Origin: Phialophora verrucosa
Lineage: Eukaryota > Ascomycota > Eurotiomycetes > Chaetothyriales > Herpotrichiellaceae
Assembly: GCA_002099365.1 (NCBI GenBank)
Contig: MSED01000005.1
Span: 930,001 to 994,000, forward strand
Direction of reading: 5' to 3'
DNA: 64,000 nucleotides
This document shows positions 22,496 through 35,100 of this stretch, piece by piece; the first letter of the stretch is position 1; each line of letters opens with the position of its first letter. The notes beneath the pieces were generated by a model. It did not search any database. It was not told the origin of the DNA and saw only the letters and a list, made by a program, of their open reading frames with translations. Position numbers and translations under genes: made by a program.

Positions 22496-25355
22496 ATGTC
22501 CGCGGCAAACAGAGGCCCCAGCAACGCGGGCAGGCGCAAGAGGGCTCGAGATGACGATGACGACGATATCATGTCATCCTCGCCAGCTGGTAAGCTACTC
22601 TCCATACGATATAAACCTCGTATTTGGTGGCGGATAGAATACTGACTACACTAACCTCAGCGCTACCGTCTTCCCCCCCTTTACTCCCCGCCAACGAGAA
22701 TGACGATGATCTTGACGACGACTTGGATCCAGAAGACGACCTCATCGGAGACATCGACGATGCAGACGAGATGGCCGAAGACGAGGACGGCATCGACCTG
22801 TTCGGCGACAATTTCATGAACGACGAGCGCGAACGACGCGAGCAAGAAACATATCAAGGCCGTATGATTGACGACGAAGGCGATTATGACGACCTTGACC
22901 TCGCTTCGCGCCGGCAACTGGAGGCACGCCTCAACAAGCGCGATCGCGAACTGGCTCGTCGACGTCGCATGCCCGCTGCTTTTATGCCGGATGACGAAGA
23001 TGATGCGGGCATCGACTTGACCAGACAGCCTCGCAGAAGACGACATCACTATGACGAAGACCAGGACGACATGGATATCGATGATAACATCATGGAAGAA
23101 GAGTTGTCTCTCGAGACTTTACAGGACGTCAAGGCCTCGAACATCACCGAATGGGTGACCCTGCCTTCTGTGATGAAGACGATCGCCCGCGAGTTCAAGT
23201 CCTTCCTGACGGAATACATCGACGCCAACGGGACGTCCGTCTACGGCACCCGGATCCGCACCCTGGGCGAAGTGAACTCGGAGTCTCTCGAAGTCTCATA
23301 CGACCACTTGGCTTCGACGAAGGCCATCTTGGCGTACTTCCTGGCGAACGCTCCCTCGGAAATGCTCAAGATCTTTGACAAGGCCGCGTTCGAGGTCGTC
23401 CGCCTGCACTACCCAAACTACGAGCTAATTCACCCAGAGATCCATGTCCGCATCTCCGACCTCCCAGTCCAGTATACACTGAGGCAGCTGCGCCAATCGC
23501 ACCTCAACTGTCTGGTCCGCGTGTCCGGCGTGGTCACCCGCCGTACCGGCGTCTTCCCACAGCTGCAGATGGTCAAATTCCGGTGCCAGAAGTGCGGCGT
23601 CACGCTTGGCCCCTTCGCCCAAGAATCCACGTCCGCCGAGGTCAAACTGACCTTCTGCCAAGCCTGCCAGTCCCGCGGGCCTTTCACCCTGAGCACCGAC
23701 AAGACCGTATATCGCAACTACCAGAAACTGACACTGCAGGAATCCCCCGGGACGGTGCCCGCGGGCCGTCTACCGCGCCACAGAGAAGTCATCCTCCTGG
23801 CAGATCTGATTGACAAAGCCAAGCCCGGCGAGGAAGTCGACGTCACAGCCATCTACCGCAACAACTACAGCGGACAGCTGAACAACAAGAACGGATTCCC
23901 CGTTTTTGCGACAATGCTAGAAGTCAACCACGTGGTCAAGACGCATGACCAACTCGCTGGCTTCCGGCTCACAGAAGATGACGAACGACAAATCCGAGCG
24001 CTCTCCAAGGATCCCAACATTGTGGACAAGATCGTCGACTCCATCGCCCCATCCATCTACGGCCACAGGGACGTCAAAACCGCGGCAGCGCTGTCCCTAT
24101 TCGGTGGCGTCAGCAAAGAAGCACAAGGAAAACACAAGATCCGCGGTGACATTAACGTCCTCCTCCTCGGCGATCCCGGGACCGCCAAATCCCAAGTCCT
24201 GAAGTATATTGAGAAGACCGCGCATCGGGCGGTCTTCGCGACCGGCCAGGGTGCCTCGGCTGTAGGTCTGACGGCCTCAGTGCGCAAAGATCCGTTGACG
24301 CAAGAATGGGGTCTCGAGGGCGGCGCTCTCGTCCTCGCAGACAGGGGAACTTGCCTCATTGATGAGTTCGACAAGATGAACGACGCGGACCGTACGAGTA
24401 TCCACGAGGCGATGGAACAGCAAACCATTTCCATTTCCAAGGCTGGCATCGTCACTACCCTGCAGGCGAGGTGTGCGATTGTTGCGGCCGCCAATCCCAA
24501 GGGGGGCCGGTATAACGGGACCATCCCGTTCAGCCACAACGTGGAGCTCACGGAGCCGATTCTCTCCAGGTTTGACATCCTTTGCGTCGTGAGAGACACG
24601 GTCGATCCAGCTGAGGACGAGCGGCTGGCGAATTTCGTAGTCAACAGCCATGGGCGGGCCCATCCGGCGAAGATCGCAATAGACGAGGAAGGAAACACAG
24701 TTCCAATACGGGATGAGACTGAGACGCAGCATACTGCCACAGACAGCGAGCAGACGCAGCAAGAGGGCGCCATCCCGCAGGAATTACTGAGGAAATACAT
24801 CCTGTATGCACGGGAAAAGTGCCGCCCCAAGTTGTATCAGATCGATCAGGACAAAGTTGCGAGACTGTTCTCTGACATGAGGAGAGAGTCGCTGGCCACA
24901 GGCGCATATCCCATCACGGTGAGTCACTTATTGTTCGAGGGAGACTATGTCCCCGCTTCCAGTCAACCTCTGGTGTATCCGTCATTGGTGAGCCATGCTG
25001 ATGATATCGACACAGGTCCGCCATCTCGAGGCAATAATGCGCATTGCCGAGGCGTTCTGCAAGATGCGGTTGTCGGATTTCTGCTCTTCGCAGGACATTG
25101 ACCGCGCCATCGCCGTGACTGTGGATTCATTTGTCGGAAGCCAGAAGTTGAGTTGTAAGAAGGCTCTTGCGAGGGCGTTTGCAAAGTATGTCAACGATTC
25201 CTTAACTCTCATTTCTCTTTTGGATTTCGATCGTGTGTCAAAAACCTACAATCGACGAGAAGGCTAATATGAGGCATAGGTATACTTTGAAAAGACCGGA
25301 ACGGCAGCGTACCAGAGCTGCAGGGCGGGGTTCGGGAGCGAATGCTTCAGCATAA
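22496..25355 (+). CDS. mcm2: MCM2 replicative helicase subunit
   Basis: Four exons (22496-22589, 22661-24918, 25016-25185, 25280-25355) encode 865 residues, close to the yeast Mcm2 length. It is one of six subunits of the MCM2-7 helicase loaded at origins. An acidic, basic-patched N-terminal tail (1-170) precedes the OB domain with a C4 zinc finger near 339 (CQKCG and CQAC). The AAA+ core has Walker A GDPGTAKSQ (about 535), Walker B CLIDEFDKM and the arginine finger LSRFDILCVV (about 665). The C-terminal winged-helix part is carried by the two small exons (VRHLEAIMRIAEAFCKMRLS; final KYTLKRPERQR). All residues needed for ATP binding are intact. The start is the only ATG that leads into the conserved acidic tail. 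Confidence 0.97.
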
Positions 25356-28231
25356 AGCATCAAAGTACCCTTGAATAATTCTTTATTCCGTCCTCGGTGT
25401 TCGATAGCAAGGGGGGAGAGACCGAGGACCGTGATTTGTTGTCCTGTACTGTATTTACTGCGTAGACAAAGGACAGGCAGGCATGCAAGCTGATGAACTG
25501 TATGTGGAGGACGATCTTGTAAATGAACAGGAGGGCGCCCACAGAGGAGGGAGTATTCATGTCCTGTAATGAACGATGCTTTTACTTCGTACTTGTTATT
25601 TGTTTTGCTTTCCCTAAGAGGGAGACCAAGTCGCACCCTAAACCATAACGTGTAGACAAAGCCAGGCAGGCAGGCGGATGGCCGATGGGCAGATGAATGA
25701 TCCTGTAAGTGAATGGAGGGAGGAGGACGGACCAGGGGCACACAGTAAGTAAGCAAACAGCTATTACTGGGCATCAAGGTCCACGTCCTGCCTGCCTTAG
25801 TGTATACAATAGGTGTTGCGCTTGTGTCGAACGGACCGACGGACTGAGAGAGATCATATATAGTGGTATGTCCTCGAAGCGTCGCGATAGGTGAATACCC
25901 ATAACCAGAAGGTGGGAGGTAGAGGTGGAGGCGGGAGTGCAATCCCTGCTACATATCATACTCGTCCCTCGTACATAGCAGGCTCAGTGGGCACGCTCCT
26001 ACTGGGTTACATAGCCGGAAACAGAAGGTTCCAAGCGCTCTCGCGGTACTCTCTACTGTGTACATACGGAGTACCTTATCTGTCCGGAGCGCTCGTACAG
26101 TGTCTATGTATGTACTCGCACTTGGGCCGAAGTATGACGGTTCATTATTTATCCAAGTGGATCGACCCGCGTGACCATCCGACCACGAGTGCGAGTACTC
26201 GGTACGTTTCGAGACTCCGCTGAAAGTGTTGGCAGTCGACTACTCACATATCCAGTACGCATCACGACAGGACAGGACACGCGTGCCGTAGTATGCTCAT
26301 CGCTTGCTGCTGCGGGTGCTCTCCAGGCAGTGGAAGGAGAGTCCATCGCAACTAGGCAGCGAGAAGATCTGATGGACTAAGACACAAGATTCTATGGGCC
26401 AACCAGAGACAAGATTCAATGGGGCAACCAGAGAAAAAGAGACGATGGGCCAACCATCCCCTCGTCCAAGCTAAAATTGCAGGGCAGGGGGAGGAAGTGC
26501 CTTGACCTTTAAAGGGCCAACCAGAGAGAAGATCTATCCTAATGGACTAAGCAGAAAAAGGAGATGCGATGGGTGCGTTCAAGCTAAAAGTGCAGGGCAG
26601 TTCGCAAAAGTTCAACCAGGGGGAGAGTTAAACGGACCAACTACGTCTAAGTATGAAGCCCATCAATTACTGTGTACGAGTAAAAGGTTTTCCCTGCCGT
26701 AGGATATCCAGGGCGGCTCGGCGTGGGGAGAGGACCAAGGCCGAACCTTGTTCAAAGAACCCAAGAACTGGGGAAGGCTATGTTACTGGACTAGACTTCC
26801 TCACTTATCCTAACTCACATGTGGTGCTTCGTACGGGGTACATTAGTTGTTGAACAGCCAAGACTCATTCTGCATAAGATATTCAATGCACAATGCACCG
26901 CACTGTTCATGGATGAATCAAGTACGTGGCTTAACTTAGGCTAGGCTACCCTGCTATATCTAAGCCAAGCCCTGCCCAAGCACCGAACTCACAGCTATAA
27001 CAGTCCCCACGAACGCCTGAAGTTGGGTATATGCTGGAGATGTACGTATGTCTTGGCTTGAGCGTGGACTCGTTCTCCAGGCCACTGGCCCAGGCTCTGG
27101 CACAGGCTGGGGAGTGTGCGTGCGCGACAGTCCCCATGGTCGAGTGCTCGTAAAGAACAACTCAAGGTAAGGCTTGGCTGCTACCCATGCTGTTGCTGCC
27201 TCCTCACTTTCCACTTCTCACTCGAGTCCAGCCAGCCTTGGCCATGCGCTCGAAGTGCGGGATTGGGATCGTCTTGGCCGTAGAGCGTGCGTATTCGACC
27301 CAGGACCGATTCTTGGACTGCACGGCAAGGAGTACAGTGATGTGTGCTTTTGCGTGCCTTGGCGAGGTAGGTGGTGTTCGGTTCGACGACATGGGCATTG
27401 GTCGTCACTTTCGCTTCTACCGCTGCTGTCCCGGGTCGGTGGAGAGAGAGCACGCCATTGCCATGTCAAGTCATGTCACGTCGACTTATATACATAGTCG
27501 TTGCAGACGGAATGAATCCTCTCTCTACCTATATGTTCTGTAGAGCGCGCAAAGACGGTAAGATATACTCGTACTCTCTTGACCGTCGCTCTGTATTACC
27601 ATTTGTACTCCGCACGAGATGCCTCCGTATTGTCGAGTAACCCGTAACCGGCTCATCTAGGCTAATCATTCAAGCGGCCGTGCCGCCAGGATGACAGGCC
27701 CCCGTGGCCCCATCCCTGCTAGCCGCCAGCAGATCTCGGATGCAGATCTCGTGGAGAAAAACGAAGGAACGGGCTTTCCTGAAAATTTCGCAATCCCCAT
27801 GCGGAGAACATGCGGCTGGCATTTGATGCCGAGGAGAATGCCCAGAGGGCAACACGCTGCTCAAAATTTACCCGCACTGGCACCTGCGCTGAAACCAAAC
27901 CGGCCCACGCTGTCCAACCCAAGCCAAGCCCAACTTGGAACCCCCAGATCTGCCTCTGCTTGTGAGGTCTGGCTTGGGTGGCTGGGGTCGTCCGGTTGAC
28001 GGAGCCCGTTCCGTGCTTGGGTTGGGGGGATTCGCGCATAACACATACATAGCTTTTTTTCTCATATATGACACGACACAATCCTGTGAGCTGCTGTGAG
28101 ACTGGGCTCGTGAGACGTTGTTTTGGAACCCTCTCCGTTGACCGGATCGATACTCGGGTCTGTCCCTGTGCGTGTGACATTAGCGTTTCCTTCAACTTCC
28201 ACAATCCATTCAGTCGAAAACACTCGCAGCC
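25356..28231. other. 2.9-kb gene-free stretch with degraded duplications
   Basis: No frame longer than about 235 codons, none with family features, and the longest (minus, 25238-25942) overlaps the end of MCM2. The middle holds the duplicated block at 26361-26600. GTAC/GAGTAC words are frequent near 26050-26220. The last 200 bases before 28232 should be promoter and leader of the DUF1275 gene. Confidence 0.6.
26361..26600 (+). repeat. diverged segmental duplication with 25-bp tandem units
   Basis: Two related blocks share the same order of words: GAGAAGATCT, TGGACTAAG, GAGACGATGGG or GAGATGCGATGGG, and CAAGCTAAAA-TGCAGGGCAG (26361-26497 and 26526-26600). In the first block the segment ACAAGATTC-ATGGG-CAACCAGAG is present as three tandem 25-bp copies (26384-26408, 26409-26433, 26434-26458, the last diverged). 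A fourth GGGCCAACCAGAGAGAAG lies at 26514. It encodes nothing recognisable. Confidence 0.7.
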
Positions 28232-29132
28232 ATGGCCGACGTCCAATCAGACAGCAGCATGGACGATTCTCTCGAGATGTTCAAGCGCCGAAGCCGAATG
28301 GCTCGCTGGCGACAACACCTCGCCGAAGAGGCCAGCAAGGAGTGGGCCGATTTGATCTTGATCGTCACATGCTTCATCTCGGGCCTGGTCGACAGCGCCG
28401 TCTTCAATGTTTGGAGTTGTTTCGTGAGCATGCAGACGGGTAAGATAAGCGCAGATGCGTCCCCCCCGTCCAACAGCAGAAAATGAGAAGAGAATGAAAT
28501 CATTGACACGTCTTATTCTTACGACAGGAAACACCGTCTACGTCGGCCTGGGCATGTCCGGACAACCACTCAGCCAACCGTACCGATGGGTCAAATCCGG
28601 CACCGCGATCCTCAGCTTCTGTCTCGGCACCTACTTCTTCAGCCGGGTGTGTCGACTGCTCGGCCCCCTGCGACGCGGCACTTTGTTCGGCTCCTTCATC
28701 TTCCAGGCCGCGCTGTGCTTCGTCGCCGCGACGCTCGTGGTCAGCGGCGTCGTGCACAAGGACGCGGGCAACCAGCTGCCGTACAACTACATCGTGCTGC
28801 TGCCGCTGGGCCTGCTGTCGTTCCAGTCGGCCGGCCAGATCGTCATGAGCAGGATGCTGCTGTACAACGAGCTGCCGACCATCGTGCTCACCAGCACGTA
28901 CTGCGACTTGATGTTCGATCCGCTCCTGTTCACCGCGCCGGTCACGCAGAACCCGAAGCGCAACCGTCGCTTCGTCTCCGCGCTGGCCCTCGTCCTGGGT
29001 GCCGGGCTGGGCGGCGTCTTGACCAAGGGAGGCGATATCGCTGACCCGCTCTGGATTGCCGGCGGGATCAAGGTCGTGCTTGGCTTGGTCTGGCTGGTCT
29101 GGAAGGCAGAGGGCACGATCCGCTTGGAGTAG
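28232..29132 (+). CDS. DUF1275 (YoaK-type) membrane protein
   Basis: Two exons (28232-28439 and 28528-29132) give 270 residues. The conserved start of the family is split by the intron: ILIVTCFISGLVDSAVFNVW, then CFVSMQTG joined to NTVYVGLGMSG. Six hydrophobic segments follow (for example GTAILSFCLGTYFFSRVC, SFIFQAALCFVAATLVVSG, NYIVLLPLGLLSFQSAGQIV and FVSALALVLGAGLGGVL). LPTIVLTSTYCDLM is the second family landmark. DUF1275 proteins are common in fungi and bacteria and their transport or signalling role is unknown. The N-terminal 40 residues are soluble and basic/acidic mixed. The model is secure because the unspliced frame stops inside the intron. Confidence 0.9.
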
Positions 29133-30069
29133 ACGTTCAGGATGAGCGTGCACGTGGCAGGACGGTATCAAGAGGCCTGGTCTGGGTGATTGGCAGAACG
29201 GTATCAAGAGACCTCGTCTGGGGATGGGCAGACCAAGAGCAAGAGCCCTCAGTTTTGTATATACGTATCATGGTTCATTTATCAAGCTGGGACCGGCCTT
29301 GTGGCAGTGGGATATCACCTGCGTTCGGTGGGCCGTGTCGTCGGCCGTACAGACCAGCGTCAAGGAGGCAAATGGTCCGCTGGAATAAATAAATACAGTC
29401 ACGAAACGCGTAAAAGTGATGCGCGAAGCGCGTTGGGTGGGCCATTTGCCTTTTTGTCTGACTGCCTGTGACAATAAATCCAGTCCGAACCCGCGCCGCT
29501 TCGCCAATACGTTCTTCCGCGGCGCATCACATGTGTCAGGCCTGGCCTTCATCAACCTCTGTGTTCTGAACACACATATACAATACAATATCAGCCTGGC
29601 GGTCAATGTCCTAGACTTGCCGATAGTTGACCGAGTGCTTGCGGCCGCGGGCAGTGGAGAAAATCGGATCAGGCTGGCTGGCTGGCGGTGCGGCGAAATC
29701 ACGGCGCCCCGGCTAAACGTTCGGAATGCATCGTCGAGCATGGCAATCAGGAGAAAAGGGCGCGAAAGAGAGTGGATCAGGGTCTACAAAGAAAAAATGG
29801 TATATGCTGATAGATAAGACGTATCCACAAGGCTTCCATATAACAGAAGCTCGTCGCCCGTTCTGCTCCGACGGTGCTTCTCTTTCTGCTGCCAGGCATG
29901 ACGGCCTGCTTTTTTCCAAAATGCTTGTTCGACAATCCCGTCTCTCCCCATCATTGCTCCAAGCGATCATCAATCATACACTCATGGGTTTGAAACACGT
30001 CGACACACGGTCTTAACCGGCGAGGACGACTCCGGATCCCACTCGAAACCATCACGAGGGGGAGGGGTA
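29133..30069. other. convergent intergenic gap with a direct repeat
   Basis: Lies between convergent 3' ends. Apart from the 36-bp direct repeat next to the DUF1275 stop, no features are seen. Confidence 0.6.
29155..29225 (+). repeat. tandem 36-bp imperfect direct repeat
   Basis: Two adjacent copies (29155-29190 and 29191-29225) of a TGGCAG-ACGGTATCAAGAG-CCT-GTCTGGG-GAT unit, differing at a few positions. It starts 22 bases after the DUF1275 stop codon, so it is probably in the 3' UTR. Confidence 0.75.
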
Positions 30070-32183
30070 TCACATCTTCTCACGATGGCTGATGGTGGTG
30101 TTTTCCTCACTGCTCTCATCGTTCTTCACAATCACCTCGACAATCTCCGAGGCGGCCCTGGAGGCTTGGACTGCATGGCTGACACTGCGGAAGACTCGGA
30201 TATTCGTTGGCTTCGAGGTATCCATGGATGCGTCGCCTTCAATCAATGTCCAGCCAGCCCGCTCGAACCGTTCTCGGGCCATATCGTTGAGCGCAACAAG
30301 TCGGACTTCCACACTGCCTCCAGCATACTGCTTCAGCTCGGCGAAGAAGTTCTTCAGACCGATGACGGCGCTGGTGTCAAAGAAGTTGACCTTGGCAAAG
30401 TCGAGGATGACCACGCAAATCGGAGGTAGGTTGGAACCCTCAATGTTGGCCTTCTTGCGCAGGCGCGCAATGCGTCTCTCGGCCTCAACGGACCAGTTCC
30501 GGACAGCCTCCTCGCCGTTGCGGGAGTTGTACTCGGGAGAATGGTATGTCTGAACAGTGTCCAAGATGATCCGCTTGATCCGTTGGACGTTGGGGAAGAA
30601 GAAGGATTCCTCGAAGCGGAAGACCCGGGTGTCTGCGGGAATGTTTGGAGGCATCCCTCGTGCAGCGTCCAATGAAGCCGCGAGTTCCGAGCGTGAGTCT
30701 GCCGAGACGGTGGACACGCGAATGAAAACCTGACGGAGCAAGACGTACGCGACGTTGAACCCGACGGCGCTGGCAATCCCGATTTCTGTGCTTACGAATA
30801 GTGAGACCCAGAAGGCGATCATCGAGGCAATGAAGTCTGCAAGCGAGGTCTTCCAGAAGTGATAGTAGGTGCTCGGTTTGCCGATCAGAGGCCAAATCGC
30901 CGTGATGATGATGGCAGCAAGGGTAGACTTGGGCACCCAGTACAGGGCACCGGTCCATTTGTAGAGGGCAAGCACGATCACGCCGGTGGTGACGACGCCG
31001 GAGAGCGGGGACTTGACTTGGCACTGCGAGTTGACGGCGGTTCGCGACATGGCGCCCCCGACACCCATGCAGGTGAAGAAGCTGTTCCAGATGTTGGTCA
31101 CCCCAAGGTAGCAGAGCTCCTGGCTGGCATCGGTGACATAGTTGTTCCGCAGGCCGAACGCACGGGCAATGGCAATATGCTCGATTGAAGCACCCAGGAA
31201 GGCGGCGATACTGCGACCAGCAGCTTTGCCCAGGAGTGTTCCGTCCACGGGCTTGGGAGCGGTGATTCTGGTGCTGCTGACTTCGCTGACGTCGAACAGG
31301 TAGTTGTCTTCGTCACGTCCTTTGTTGACTCCGTAGCTGATGCCGGTGAACAGGAGAAGGGCAATAAAAGCTCGAGTGATGGAGAAGAACCAGATCACCC
31401 TGTTCTTGCTGCCCCAGCGCTCACCAGCTTTCTGCAACGCAACCAAGAGAACGACGCTAGCAAGGCCCATACCGGCTGCGCGACCATTGCAGGTGCCGAA
31501 ATTGGTCAGGACATCGTGGATGATGTTGGCAGTGCCGTCGCCGACGTTGTCTTCTCCGATGAGGTTGTCGACCTGACCGAGGCCGATGGTGATGGCTACA
31601 GCGGAAATAAAACCCGTGAGGACGGGGTAGGAGATGAAATCCAAAAGGAAACCGAGCTTCAAAAAGCCCATGGCGGCCATGAAGATGCCCATCGAGAGGG
31701 CAACCGCGGAGGAGATGGCTTCGGGGCTGTAGCCCTCTTCCACAAGGTCGTCAACCACATCTGATGTGAGCAGACCAATAAGCGACGTTGGTCCGGTCGA
31801 CATATCTGCAGCAGTGTCAGTCTATTGATCTCGGCCATCGCAGTCTCGTACACCACAGTACCTTTTGACGTGCCCATGAACGTGTAGATGACGGCCGGTG
31901 ACCACGACGACATCAGCCCGTACTGTACCGGGATTTTGGCGATTTTGGCGTAGGCGAGACTCTGGGGGATCAGCATGAGCGACAGCGTCAACCCCGCCAC
32001 GAAATCGGTAAGGAGCCATCGGTAGTTGTAGCGCGGGAGCCACCCGATGACGGGGACCTTCTCGACGACATAGTTTGATGCTGCTGACGGGGCGGCGCGG
32101 AGTCCTCGGGCGCCAATGCGTGCCACTCGGTTCCAGGTCACGTCGTGTTTAATGTCGTCCTTGACCTTCTCGTAGAGCTTCAT
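30070..32183 (-). CDS. SulP-family sulfate permease with STAS domain
   Basis: Two exons (32183-31862 and 31805-30070) encode 685 residues. The protein carries sulfate (with protons) across the plasma membrane for sulfur assimilation. The SulP signature is plain: LPRYNYRWLLTDFVAGLTLS, LIPQSLAYAKIAKIPVQYGL and, joined across the intron, TFMGTSKDMSTGPTSLIGLL. The transmembrane core continues to about residue 480 with SIEHIAIARAFGLRNNY and GVGGAMSRTAVNSQCQVKSP, a normal SulP motif. A cytoplasmic STAS domain covers roughly 500-655 (ICVVILDFAKVNFFDTSAV). Such genes are usually induced by sulfur limitation through a CYS3/MetR bZIP; I could not identify a convincing site upstream. Confidence 0.95.
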
Positions 32184-35100
32184 GATGGGTGAAGTCCTCG
32201 ACGGTCCTGTGTGACGGAAGGATTACAGGCAGGCAAAGACAAAGGCAGGAGCCGGATTGATAGAAATGAACTTTGAGCAAAGACTGAGAGGACGGTTGAT
32301 AAGATGTGGCGAGGGCTCAGGACATATAATCATGCATGTCAGGTTCGTGACGGAGCAACCCTGGTCCGCAGGGCAATCCGGCAGAGCCAGGACGGCGTGC
32401 TTGGCTCGTATCGTCGTTATTAACGTGCATGACCCCGGCTGACCAGGGCATCATTACTGTAATTTCTGGTCTAGAAACGACTGAAAGGCGATCAACCCGA
32501 CAGTGGGAACGTGGAGAAGGCTGGCGGCGAGCTGCCGCAACGGGCACTGGGAATCTCAGATTGCAGCGTTGATAGGACAGGAAGATGGCCAAGACAGATG
32601 GACAGGGAAGATGGCGGGTTTGGAGGATGGAGCAAATGTGTGTGGAGGACGGCGTGGGCGCAGGCGCAGGTGCAGGTTGCTTGTCCTTGTTGCAGGTGCG
32701 GGCACAGGCGCAGGCAAGTCAGAGTCCAGGTGAGGAGCGCAGGCACGCCTAGACGCCCGCACGCCGCCCGCCACCACTCCCCCAAACGCCAAGCCGATGG
32801 GCGGTCGGCGGTGGAGCTTAGGAGCAGTGTCAAGCCCTCATCCCCACCAATAACGCTCTGGGGAAGCCCGTAACGGCACCTGCGCAATGCGGGGGTGGAG
32901 TTGCTAATTGGGAGTTTCACCAGCGCCATTCTTTCACACCTGCCAGCTGATTGACCCCCGGCCTAGGGTCTTTTGCATGTATCCAGTATTCCCGCCCTGT
33001 ACGCGTAAATGATTTCCCAGACGAGTACTCCTGTCTTTTTTCCACGATTCAAAGCGCAAACGAGCGAGTGAGACGCCGCCATGTTACCGCGGTCCCAGTC
33101 CCCTCTGCGACACATCCAAGGTCTCACAGAAGCCAAGGCTGATCCCGCAAGCATGTCTCCATGAGACGCGGCCCCGGGGCTCCAGTGTCTACGCAAAATC
33201 TGGGGTACGGGGCAAGAAAAGCATTGCAATGTCTGGGCACCCAAGACGCTTGCACGGTAGCTTGCTTCGAAGGCTTGTTGTTACCAGGGCCACAACGATA
33301 CCAACGGCCGTTCCCTCCATACCGGCTGAACAAATAAGCCGGCATTGAGAGAAGCCGCCCAGTGTTGACTGGCGCAATGCTTGGCAACATCAGCGGCGCT
33401 CGTTCTCCTTGACGGTATGCCCAGCCGCTCGCCTCTCACTTCGGTTAAGAGATCCTTGATCTAATTTGGACGTCAACACACAGGTGTTCTCTTCGAACCC
33501 AGCGTCTCGCAAGAGAGACAACGACCCGAAGCCGCCGCTGCCACGCCAAAAGACCTCTCGCATAGCAACGGAGCGAGTGGAGTTTGTCTGGACCATGAAC
33601 CGGCACATAGTACTGTGATCAGCGGCGTTGATGGATGCATTTTCAGGGCCAATCAAGAGTCGGAAAGATCCCACACAATTGGGGCTGCACAGTAGCTTGT
33701 GGCCTGTGGCGACATGCATGAAACCAGACCAGGCGAGCCCAAAGACCCTTAAACACCAGCAAGTATCGAACTCAGAGATGTGGCCATTGCCTGTTTCTCG
33801 CCCAGCCGGAGCCTTGGGAGAAGTTGAAGACTCGCGCTTCGATTTGTTCCGATCTTTATATCTGGAATTGAGGCTCCAGGTCGGGAACATTCGGGCTAAA
33901 TGTTATAACTGACCCGTCCCCGGAGTCAAGGCCGAAACTGTAAAGCAGCTATTCTTCCCTCTATTGCCTGTCTCGACACCGACAATTTCCCGTAGCATGT
34001 GAACAATTGAACTCCATCGTATCTTGATATAGGCTTGAGGGCAAGTCGCCGTACGCTGTGAATGCACGGCAGGCTACCACCTGGGTATCGAAGATCACAG
34101 CATTCGCATCGCTGGTAGCTTCCCCTGCCAACACCAGTAAGTAAAGATCGTTGCTAGTCCCTGCCGAAAAAAACCTGGGCACAACATCCAAGCATCCAGT
34201 TGTTTGTCGCCTAACATCGATCCCGTACACGACAGCACGCTGGACAGTCCTCTCACACTGCCATTTGGACGACAACAACCACTGCACTCACAACCCCACG
34301 AGGCTGCTGCTTGCAGGGCCACTGAGCCCTGGGTGAATGTTTAGCCATTGCGCGTTTCAGCCAGGTGGCTTGGCACAAGGCAGCTCCCAGAGACCAAGAC
34401 AGTACGAGCATGCTGGCCAGTCGCCTGGAATACGCCGCTTAGGGCGGTCCAAGTGTGGCCGCGTGCTCCAGAACTCCGCAGTTCGTGGAGCCCCCGTGAG
34501 GTCACGCATGACCACGTACTGATAAGATAGGCCGATTGGCTCGTGGCCTCAGAGGAAGACATTCCCTCCAGCTAGCGCCGGTCATTCCACATAACCATCG
34601 CGATCTGACCCCTCGGGCCATCGCCACCGACCTCGTGGTGGCCTGGGTAATTCAATTTACCGACACGCGGCTCTCGATGGCATCGACGAGGCCGTCAAGA
34701 TAACGCTGAGGTGCAGATGCCAAGTGCAACGAACGGCATAGGTAGCCTTCTGATACCTCTCAACCATGTGGGCCTAGAACGCATTCGATGGTGTGCATCC
34801 TGTCAGAGAGGGTCTAGGGACTGCTATCGCCACAGTCCCAGGTTGGAAGGCGAGTCTTGGAGAACGGCGCGACTGGAGGGCGCCTATCCAGACCCGGCTG
34901 GACTCAATACGATGCGACGTTCAGGTGGCAAGGCCGGTCAGCTTAGGCTGCAAGTGTGTGCTGATCTCTTGGCGCAGATGGACGCAGCGGCAGGAGGAAG
35001 AGCCCGAACAGCATTGACTGTGAACAGCCGGTCAAGCCGAGCCGAGGGTGAGGGTGAGGGTACTGGGCGAGGCCGTACCGCGACTGCGGTGGGTTTCCGA

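Noticed and set aside
33001..33006. Further ACGCGT words at 33001, 29406 and 26279 as cell-cycle elements
   Set aside because: Single, isolated, and not close to a start codon of a replication-related gene; expected by chance in 64 kb.
33390..33890. 166-codon minus-strand ORF with a genuine ATG in the 4.4-kb gap
   Set aside because: No recognisable domain, signal or membrane segment, and composition like translated non-coding DNA. Kept only as a remark under the gap.
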